Assembly (NCBI GenBank): GCA_037043455.1
Contig: JAWPHD010001438.1
Location: 186,001-250,000 of the forward strand
DNA from: Cyrtodaria siliqua
Lineage: Eukaryota; Mollusca; Bivalvia; Adapedonta; Hiatellidae
DNA: 64,000 nt
Reading direction: 5' to 3'
Position 1 is the stretch's first letter. Each line of letters starts with the position of its first letter. The position numbers and the translations under genes are program-made. Below, piece after piece: positions 49,901 to 61,900 of this stretch. The notes below the pieces were generated by a model. That model worked only from the letters and a program-made list of their open reading frames with translations, made no database searches and was not told where the DNA came from.

Positions 49901-52900
49901 CGTTTACAGTGATTTTCTTTGCTTTAAAAGATTTTCGATGTGCCATGTATGGTAAAAAAGGCGCGGTGACGTCATCGTTTGAAGATGGCTGCCTCCCTTT
50001 ATGTTTCTTTGCAAATGTTCAATAGGTCATATCTCCTTTATTTTTCATGATATTTTGATAATTATTTAGCTTTCTTCAAGTTTTTAAGAGCCCTTTTAAA
50101 TAAATCTTGTTTGAAAATAGTGCATGTGCCCTGTTTACAACTAAAATAGTTCAACTTTGTTGTATGCATATTGTGCTTCCCTTTTCTTTTATATTCTGTT
50201 TCTCTTTTCCCTAACACCTTACAGTAGTTCAGATTGGTTCTTTATCGTCAACACTCTCCAAGACCACTGCAGCTAGCACTTTGTCAAGCACAGTTTTTCC
50301 ACATATGACGTCCTTTGCGTCATCGATTATGCACACATCAAGTGACGTCGTTCCTTCCAGTGACTTCTTTTCCTCGAGCGGCTTTGCAGCTAGTGACAGT
50401 ATTTCAAGCAGTATTACACCCAGTTTAGTGACATCATCTAGTGCTATATCATCTATGTCGTCGTCAATGCTTGTTACTAGTTCAGTGACTTCTGCAGTAG
50501 TACTATCTACAACATCCTCGATGAATGTTACTGATTCCACAACATCGTCTAGTGTGATCATGTCTACGTCTTCATCAGTGGATGTTACTAGTTCCCCAAC
50601 AACGTCTAGTTTAGTAATATCTACGTCTGAATCAATGGATGTAACAAGTTCGGAAACTGCATCTAGCGAAGTTATGGCTTCCAGTGTCGTCAGCTCAATA
50701 GTAACATCATCGATAGTTGCTTCATCTGAAACTGTGGCAGTATCACCGACGAAGTCAATTTCAGCAACGACTGTTTCATCAGCCTCGTTGCCATTACCAT
50801 TTGAGACAGGTATTTTTAAAATGTTTCTTTGAAATGGCAGTATGCAATTGAATATAATTTTATTATTTGATATAGTGTTTATATTAAATTAATGCTTCTT
50901 AATATTTCTTTTGCACTAATTTGACTGGATTTGAATATTCGGTAGTAAATAGTGGTAGTAAATATTGTTTTGCAGTGTGTTTTATATGTAGATTTTATGA
51001 GCGTTTCCTTTTTATTTTTTCTGCACTTACCATGGTATTAGTCTTATATTTCTTTTGCACTTATTTGATTTGATTTCAATAGGTGGTAGTACATATTGTT
51101 TTTACAGTGTATTTTGTTTGTAGATTCTATGTGTGCTTCCGTTTTTATTTTTCTGCACTTACTATGATATTAGACCTTAATACTTTTAAATATTTCATGT
51201 AGCATCACCAGACACATCCAGAACCTTTGCTGAAAGTAGTTTTAATGGAGTTACGTCTACCAGCATACCAAGTAGCACTAGGGATATTTCGTTCTCATCT
51301 TTAGCTAGTGAGGAAATAACAACGTCATTGACCTCATCATCTATGGACAGCACCAGTGAATTGTTGTCTACAAGTACTACTAGATATGTAGAAGTGTCAA
51401 CTGTTACACCGTCAATATCGTCAATCACTTCCACTTATTTATCATCTATATCCTCGATAACCACACCTGATACATCACCGGCATATCCCGAATCGGCAAC
51501 CATGACTTCAGTGGATTCATATACGCCATCGTTATCCTCAGTGTCATTATTTGATACATCAGGGTCATCCTCAATGACGTCAGCATATAAATCATCTGTG
51601 TATACTGAGACCTCAGATGTATCACCGTTATCTTCAATGACATCGTATTATACATCATCTTTATCTTCAGTGACTTCTTCTACATCTCTAGTATCTGCGA
51701 TAAGCTCATCATACGCAACACCAGTATCTAAGATGACGTCGACCTATACATCACCGGTACCAACGGTGTCATCTTTTGCATCAACAGTATCTTCAATTTC
51801 GGCTTCGTCTACATCATCCATAAACTCAGAAACATTTACATCCCCATCATCTTCAGTGATATATGATGCTTCGTCAGTATATTCAAAGACTTCCATTGAA
51901 TCACCATTATCTTCGATGACATCGTACGATACATCGTCTGTATATTCTGAGACGGCATATAGTTCGCCTGTATCCAGCATGACGTCGTATGCTACATCAG
52001 CAACATCTGAAATTTCCTCTTCATATACCTCTGCCGTCTCTTCACTAACATCGTATTATACAGAATCATCGTCACTTTTAATTACTTCTTCATACTCCTC
52101 AATGACATCTTCAGAATTAGAGATTTCGTCTTCTATGTCATCTTTTTTGTCAACATCGACGGTAATGACAAGCTCTGATATGCGTTCCTCAATGATTGAT
52201 ACATCAGCAACATCTTCAGAAGTATTGACGTCGTCTTCTACGTTACCGTCAGTGTCAACACCGACAGTAATGACAAGCTCGGATATGCGTTCCTCAATGA
52301 TTGATACATCAGCAACATCTTCAGAATTATTGACGTCGTCTTCTACGTTACCTTCAGTGTCAACATCGACGGTATTGACAAGCTTGGATATGGGTTCCTC
52401 AATGATTGATACATCAGCAAAATCTTCAGAATTATTGACGTCGTATTTTACATTACCTTCTTTGCCAACATCGACGGTAATGACGAGCTCAGATATGCGT
52501 TCCTCAATGGTTGCAACATCTTCAGAATTATTGACGTCGTCTTATATGTCACCTTCAATGTCAGAATCGACGTTTACGACAACATCGGAGATGCTTTCCT
52601 CAATGGTTAATGTATCAGCATCATCTTCAGAATTATTGACGTCGTCTTATATGTCACCTTCAATGTCAGAATCGACGTTTACGGCAACATCGGATATGCT
52701 TTCTTCAATGGTTAATGCATCAGCATCATCTTCAGAATTATTGACGTCGTCTTATATGTCACCTTCAATGTCAGAATCGACGTTAACGGCAACATCGGAT
52801 ATGCTTTCTTCAATGGTTAATGCATCAGCATCATCTTCAGAATTATTGACGTCGTCTTATATGTCACCTTCAATGTCAGAATCGACGTTTGTGGCAACAT

Positions 52901-55900
52901 CGGATATGCTTTCCTCAATGGTTAATGCATCAGCATCGTCTTCGGAATTATTGACGTCGTCTTATTTGTCACCTGTAATGTCAACGTCGACTGTAATGTT
53001 AAGCTCGGATATGCGTTCCTCATTGATTGATACATCAGCAACATCTTCAGAATTATTGACGTCGTCGTATATGTTACCTTCTTTGTCAACATCGACGGTA
53101 ATGACAACCTCGGATATGTTTTCATCAATGATTGATAAACCAACAGCATCTTCAGAAATAGTTACTTCATCAGGTATTTAGCTCGGAGGAATTGTATACG
53201 CTTTCATGATGAGGTTGTATTTCAAAAAAGTCAATATACATACTTGTCTATTTTTTAACATGGTATTCAGTTAAGTTTGAAAACAAAAATGTTTATTTCA
53301 CTATGTATACTCGCTTAATTAATGCTTTTTTATTCTTTTCCTTCAAAATATTTCTAACATTTCTTATTCGTTTAACCATGTCTTGCAGTAATACAACGTA
53401 CATTCAACTATATTGCTATTAATTACATATAGACTGCTTGAAATAATCTGAAATATATCTAGATTTTAAGTGATATTATCGAATATGTAAGCACATAAAA
53501 TGCATGTATTGCATTTGAATTAACTCAATAAACCGAATTGAGTGAAATAATCAAACGTATCTATTTAACATAGTAAATTGCCAATTTACGTTTACAAGTT
53601 GTTCATCAAATAATGTTCAAACATTTAAATTTGCAGTATTTACATCGGAAACAAGCAGCAGTGGTTCATCATCAATGATGTCATCATCCACGGCATCGTC
53701 CATGGTAGCTACGACATCCGTTAGAATAACACCGTCTTTGACGTCATCTAGTGTTATATCATCATCAGAAGCAAAGCCTTCTTCTTCAATGACTTCATCA
53801 TATGTAATGACGTCATCGTCAACATTAGCCTCAAGTATAGGTACGTTTTCTAAATGTTTATTCACGTGTTGCGTTATGGGTCAGAACAAAACTGAGCATT
53901 TTGAAGGTGTTTGATAAAACTATAGTAATTTAGGTCTAATGGTACCAGCCTCAACTATAGGATATTTAATACTGAACATTGTTTGGAGAAACATTTTGAT
54001 TTTTTACCAGTAGATCTGAGAATAAGTTTATGTTATTTAGATGTCTTAATCATAAATTACCTATAGAGAAAGGAAGATTTATTGGTATTACTAGGGATTA
54101 TCGTATCTGTGAACTGTGTAGTACTGATAAGTTAGGCGATGAATACCATTATATTTTTGAAAATACTTTTTGCCGGCATTGCTCGCTGCTTCACTTGATG
54201 AGAGAATATGAATATTCTCTTCAATTCAGAAGACATACATATTGTAATGAAACTGGCTAAACTTTGTAAAATAATTCTATTTGTTTTTTAATAAATACTA
54301 CCCTTTATATTAATTCCACTATCACGACTATTGTTCTTTTTACATTGGCTCAGATTTTGTAATTTTAACTGCCTAAAATTTGTATCTGATACACTTTTAG
54401 TATATTTTTTCTCTCCATAAATACCCTCCTTCATAGAATGTTATTTCCATAACATTTAATTCTATCATATGTAAATTATGTTACATATGTTCATTCCATC
54501 CATGTTGCTATTATATTGTTTTGTTGTTATACTGTTGTATTCACATATTCCGGGTAGGGGTCTTGAATTAAATAAAAACATGAACATTTTAACTTAGCAA
54601 ATGTAATGTATGTGAAGGCGATTTCTCTGTTCGTACGGCAAGACTATAAACCCCATTCGACTTGCATATGATCTTTACTAAATGTAGCCTCATTGTTGAT
54701 ATCAGTGTCAGCTCGGATACGTTTGAGCAACCATCCAGATCGGCCAACAGGTATAACCCTTGACAGGAGTTATATTATAATCGTCATCTAGATCTACATG
54801 AATTAGCGTATATCGTCTAACTGTGCATTTTCTACTGAGAAACCAACGTCTGTGTTTTTTGCCAGCTCTGTGGGGTGAAATTAGCTTTATGGATTACTTG
54901 ATCATTGACGGCTACATTCTGGTGTCTGTTTATTCCACCTTATCCAAACTCAAACAGTTCTCTCATAAAGCGCTAGCAAATGTTGACCGGACTTCTTTAT
55001 TGCGCGTGTTCGTTGCTTGTTTATCGATATTCAGGTTATCGTTTGTCTAGTGATGTGTGGCGGCGGAAGAATCTAAAAATTTAAAAATGTTCCACTTCAA
55101 AATGTCATTTCATTCAAAATATGTGCTTTTCGCCAGCATTTGTGGAATGTTCAAGGCTTATGTTTGAAGTCACCATATACTTGAATAGAATCGGGCGTAA
55201 AATGATTAATTAACCCTTGTGCGTAAGCTAGGGTGGCACATTTTAGTGCAAATGAGTTTTCTTGTGAATAGCAGTTTTGTTTTTGTTTTTCGTTATGTTT
55301 AGGCCTTTTAAATTAGAAAATATCATTCTATAAACACTTTAAGCCGGAGACCAAGATACAACAAAAGCCCTGATGTGCCCCTTTTTTACCATTACCATTA
55401 TGTTTGCATCCAAAGGGTGCCAATGTGCAATAATTCAGTGATAGCGATACGGACACCAAGCTTTTGTTTAAGTATTGAAAACAAGTCTCACACGTCTCAC
55501 AATGTACATATACAGAGAGAGATGAATACATCAAGACTGTCCTTATTTTATTTCAGCAATCTCTCCAACAAGTACCCGTTCAGTAACTCCGTCTTCCAGC
55601 AGCGTGACACCAATACCGCCTACAGTAGTTAAGATAAAGGGAAGTCTTAAAATTACTGGGGGTGCAGTATGGAAACCAGAGATGGCCGATACAAATTCGG
55701 TGGAATATTGGGAACTGAGAGTAAAGTTTGCCGCCGCGGTGAGTAACGGATTAATTAAGTTTGCTAGTTACTTTTCTAAATCAGGTGTTACATGTGTCTC
55801 AGATTTCATACCAGCAGTTTGCATAACAAGTATTACAGAATCATTTCATATACGGTTACCAGCAGATTATGATCTTCTTACATGCGTCATTCTCCCTTGC

Positions 55901-58900
55901 TAGAGTTTCACAAAGTTATTCTACGTACGACTGGGGACACACCGTATGAACTCGGTCAATACGTAAAACGCGTTTCCACGAAACCCGACTATATAACTCT
56001 ATAGCATCGTTGAGACACTGTGACACTACGAAAACCGACTATATAACTCTGAAGCATCGTTGAGACACCGTGACACCACGAAAACCAACTATATAACTCT
56101 ATAGCATCGTTGAGACACTGTGACACTACGAAAACCGACTATATAACTCTATAGCATCGTTGAGACACTATGACACCACGAAAACCGACTATATAACTCT
56201 ATAGCATCGTTGAGACACTGTGACACTACGAATACCGACTATATAACTCTATAGCATCGTTGAGACACTGTGACACTACGAAAAACGACTATATAACTCT
56301 ATAGCATCGTTGAGACACTGTGACACTACGAAAAACGACTATATAACTCTATAGCATCGTTGAGACACTGTGTCGGCTATATAACTCTATAGCATCGTTG
56401 AGACAGTGTGTATCAGTGTCTTTTTTTTGTCTCGCCTTTTCGAAGAAAAAAATAGATATAGGTGTTGCTTTTCCGGCGGCGACGGCGGCGTCAACATTCA
56501 AATTTTGCGTTTAGGTCATTTTCTCACAAATTGTATGCACTAGAACCTTCAACCTTTGCTTATAGTTGTATCATGGGTGGTACATCGCAACGTGACAAAG
56601 CAAATGTGGAAGTGACCATGACCCTCCAAGCAAGGGCAGATAACCTTATAATTTTTACCTTCAACTTAAGCGTTTAGGTCACTTTTTCACAAACTGTATG
56701 CACTAAGACCTTTCAAACTTTGCTTATAGTAGTATCTTCAGTGATATATTGCAATGTGGATGTGACCTTCACCATTCAAGCAAAGGGCAGATAACTTTAA
56801 TTGTTACATTTACATCACTTTCTCATGAACTAGAATTATGCACTAGATGTTTTAAACCTAATTTATATCTTAATCTTTGGAAGAAAACATATTCTGTTTT
56901 GACATAGTTGTGTCATCTATGACCTTGACCTACTTTTTGGAGCTGATGATTTTTAGCTCTACTGGCCAAAGGCCTTCATTTTTCATCCGATCTTTATCAA
57001 ACTTTACCAGATTGTTAATATCAATTAAAGCTCGCACATGTTCAAAAAACAGCCAGATCGGACCGATAACAGCGGAGTTATGGCCCTTGATTTAGTTAAA
57101 AATGCTATATTTTGCCTCGTTAATATGATAGGGCTTTCATTTTTCATCTGATCTTTACCAAACTTTACCAGACGGTTTGCCTTTTTTTTCATTTTTTTTT
57201 CTTCATATTTATTTATTTAATTTATATTTTTTTAAATTTTCTTATTTCATTTTTTTTTTTTTTTTTTTTTTTTTTTGGTGTTAACGCCGTGTTAGCAGGA
57301 AGCATTGCTGTGCCTATTGCATTTTTTTCCGGTTCGTTGATGATGGAGTTACGGCCCCTTGACATTTTTTTTAATTTCTTGTCGGCGCTACTCCTCCTAA
57401 ACGCCTTTTTGGATTTCGACGAAACTTGGCAGGAAGCATCGGTAAGATGTCTAGTTGTGCATATCGCGCTTTTGTTCCAGTTTGCTGATGTATGTCGGAG
57501 TTATGGCACTTTGACATTTTTACTTTAAATTTCTTGTCGGCGCTACTCCTCCTAAACGGCTTGTTGGATTTCTACAAAATGTGGCAGGAAGTCTCAGTAT
57601 GATGTCTAGTTGTGCAAAGTATGGTATATCAATGATATTTTGGACAAGTTCGAAAACCACTAGATCTGTTAAGTAACGACAGGTTATGGCCCTTGATTTG
57701 TTGAAAAATGCTATATTGTTTTTTCCTTTGTTAAATCTTTAGTTACTTCATTTTTATCTGATCTTTACCATATTTGTTTAGATGTTAATATACCCCCTAC
57801 CCCCTCCCCCATTTTTTTGAAATTTCATTCATAGAAGAAAGTGGGACAAATTAAACTACTGATGGGAATTTTATGTCGACAATCTTGATATAAGAGCCGT
57901 TTTAGCAAGTAGAGCGACCACAGGCCCTCTTAATGGCATTTTGTTTTTAAACAGATGCACTTAAACGGCAAACTCGATTGTTTTTAGTTACTAAAATGTT
58001 TACAAACTTTCATTTAAGCATCATTGACCTTTTTATTTTTAAGTCCATCCCCCGTTAGGCGAGACATGTGAATACACGGATTTCTTGTATTAAAACATAA
58101 CAGCTGGTGTTTCATTAAATGTGTTTTGGTGTGTTTTGCTTCTAAAAACAATGAATTATCAACAAAGTTTTGTATTTAGTACAGCTTACTTGTTAGTCTG
58201 ATTTTGTTGTCTTCATAAAGGTAAAGTTTGAAGCATTATATACTGTTATACTCTAGATACTGTTAATATATCCTAGATACTGTTATACCCTAGATACTGT
58301 TAATATATCCTAGATACTGTTATACCCTAGATACTGTTAATATATCCTAGATACTGTTATACCCTAGATACTGTTAATATACCCAAAGCTTTGCAAGGAG
58401 AAAACTTTACTCTGGCCTCAGTTTATATAGATGAGCTAATCGGTCATGTAGCATGTTAGCAGTAAATAAGGAAGCTTTCCATGCTTTTTTCAATGATCAG
58501 TTAAAATAATTTAAGGACCACAAAATAGACAGTAATAATTACATAATCTTTAATATTAAGGATTTCATACTCCTATAAATAGTTAACTCTTAACCCGCTA
58601 AGCACGACTATAATAGCATTGGCGTCCATTGTAAACCCAGATCAGCCTGCGAGATCAGCATGCGAGTAACTCACAGGCTGATCAGGGTTAACAATGTCCC
58701 TTTTTTCACATAAATGGAATGGAATGATCTTAATTCAAAAATAAAGTCCATTATATATATGTAGCGGGTTAAGGTTTATAACATGTGTGTAACGTAACAA
58801 TTGTAAACTAATCCAACTAAACTTAAAAATTGAAAAAAGACAGTTATTGTTCAGTTACAGCACTTTAAAAAATAACCCAAATCTAAAGATGGTCCTTAAA

Positions 58901-61900
58901 TTATTTTCAGGAGTATAGGTCCTTAACTATGAGATGTGAGAATGACATGCTAAAATAAAAATATCACAAATATTGGATTACAACAATACGGAATGATAGT
59001 ATTTTTAGCCGGATTGCATAGCAAATCCAGGCTTATAGTTTGGCGATGTTCGTCTGTCTGTCTGGCCGTCTGTCTCTCCGTCTACGCGTTTTGAAGTTTT
59101 GGTTAAAGTTGTTTTTTTCCGTCATTTCTCAAAAACGAAATGTCGGAAAGATTTGAAACTTGGCAAACATGTTCATGACCATTACGCATCATTACACAAT
59201 GTTCTTGACTATCCTCCGAGCACGTTAAGGAACCATATGAATCTATTCGATAATAAGAGTAGGGCAGGTTCCCGGATACCTATGTATCCTTCCCCTCTCT
59301 CTGGGGCGGCTCTAAATAACCTATACTGTGTTGATGAGCCGTTAAACAACATTCAATTCAATTCTATATGCCAAGAACCATAACACTGTCATGTAGCTTA
59401 CATGAATTATTCCACCTTTTTAGTTTGATTTTCAGTTAAAATGTTGAATTCGCAATCCGGCGTTCGCACCACAGTTGGTTTTTCACTTTTTAAACTTCAT
59501 ACCATTACAGTCTGCATAATTTTTATCAAATATGCATGCATTGATTGTGAAGTTTAATGTGTTTGTATTTTAATAAACATTACATGTGTTTTAAAACTAT
59601 CCGGTTTTCATTTTGTTTATTTTCAGCTCAATGCCGTTCTTCTGGCACGGTTTGGGTCAAGCTACCATGATTCGGAAAATATCATATTTAGGTATAACTT
59701 TACTCTATATATTAGTATACTTTGCTAAGTCTGTTTCTAGGCTAGAGCCATCCTTAAAAGTGGGATACATTTCTTGTAAGTAAAATAATGACTATCATCG
59801 ACTTAGCTACTATTAGGCCATATAGGTCCGGGCAAATACATCAATTTGAAAAACGAAAAAAAATGGCAAGTCCAAAAATGCAATAAAATCTGAAGCCAAG
59901 TGTGGGGGGCGTTAAAGGTCAAAATTTGTTTTTAAGTTATTTTATTTTACAGTGTAGGCAATTCGGCTTTGTCAAATGTTAATTCTCAAATTTGTCAAAA
60001 CACATTTTTTTCAAATACCACACGCGTGTTCTGTCAGATATATGCCAAAACGCACCATTACATAGCTGTGTGATAATTAGTTCGACAGCATTTGATTTTT
60101 ATTCTCTAATTAGCTCCCGTTCAAGTTAAGGATTTCTCAGTGATTAAAGGTACGCAACGTGCTTATTTGCTCAGATTATGTTGACTACAGCAGTGCATTA
60201 TGTGGGTTATTTCAAGGGGTCGAATTTCTGGGGAAGTGACTTTCCAAGATGTCATTTAAATTTCAAAGCAACAACGTTTTCTTATTTGTCATATGATTAT
60301 AGCGGATCCCATCAATACTGCACTTTTTGTGTAATGATACAATATAACCGTCTGTCCATTTACCTGGGAAGTAACCTACATTAGACACATTGTTGAATAA
60401 TTTAAAAATATAAGGTAAACAAGTATATTATCAATGCCGTAACGAAAAATTGCAATAATCATGTTATCGGGACCTTTTACCTATTTTTAATGGTTTGCAA
60501 GCTATAGTTATCAAACGATATCTCAATGTTTAATTATTCGAACATTTCCTGTAATTCCCCGTTTAAATAGCGTTCATTAAATAATAAAACGTCATCATCT
60601 GGTTAATAAAATACATCATTGGGATCATTAATAGCTTGAAAATATCTTGCAAAGTGATCAACAGATAACCTTTTTTGATTGTTTGTGCAATGTTGCGCCT
60701 TTAAGCATATTCCAGTATTGTTTTGCATTTTTTTTAAAAAAACGCGCTTTTTCTAGTTTCTGAGTTTGTGTAAATACAAGTATTTATTTCGTCTAATAGA
60801 ACTTTTATATTATGTTCTTGCACGCGTCATATTTACTCGATTACTATCATTTTTATCCGGTCTATATATATTTAACATTTGATAAAATTCGTTTCGTTTT
60901 GATTTACATGACTTATCAAACCACTTTTGATAGTTTATACATTTGTGCGTTCTGTTTTATTCTCCCTTTTCTTAAGGGGTCACATACATCACTAATAATT
61001 ACATAGAAAGTATCTAAATTAACATCCAGCTCATTCGGTGTTTTAATATCTGATTACTCTTCAGTTATATGACTCAGTTTTTCTCTGATATGTGGGTGGT
61101 AATATAAACACACACGCGGATGAAAAAAAGAACATTCAAAATGTAACTGATATTTGAAAAGTCAAAGAAATCAAAAGAAAAAATCTTCCTCGTTTCTCAG
61201 TTCCTATTTTATCCTTATATGTTTAGACACCACTGGATTGTTATTGTGTTGGAATATAGCATATATAGAAAAATTGTTATCGTTATATCTCCTGTATTTA
61301 AGGTCGGATTCGATCAAAACTTTCATAGATTGTAGAGTTCAGGGTCTAGTCGTGCAAGAACAGAAAGGTAGAGGGATATTCCGGATCTGAACGTTATACC
61401 AACTGACAATATGCAAACATGGCAAGAACAACTCGCGTCGGGCGCTATTTTATCCCCATTTCTATTGATTTTTCCTGCTCTTTTATTCATGGCATGTTCA
61501 TCTTATTCAGATTTTGCCCGTTACACAAACCCCGCCGCATTCAGCACTTTCAGTGCTTTGATTAATAACACTGACCATGACCTTGACCCCAAATGCAGAT
61601 ATCCCCGCAAGGTTGTACTGGCTAACAAACAAGGAAGCATTAATAGGCAATATAAGTAAAACTCATAAATGATCATCTATATATGATACAAAAAAAGCCT
61701 AGAAAGCCACAAAGTAAGTACTCAATGACTTGACAGAAGCCAGAGCAACAAGAGAACAAACCGTACAAAGGGTACGACAAGACAAGATTTAAGACAAACA
61801 TCAAACGCTACCGTCCTATAAGGATTTAGGTAGACGTCATCATAGGGTCCACACTCGGTCCAACTGTTCGACTTGTGTATCTACTAGTATATCTAATGTT

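Noticed and set aside
50229..53865. Acidic antisense ORFs (Asp/Glu/Val-rich)
   Set aside because: Reverse complements of Ser/Thr codons; they have no splice sites and stop at exon edges.
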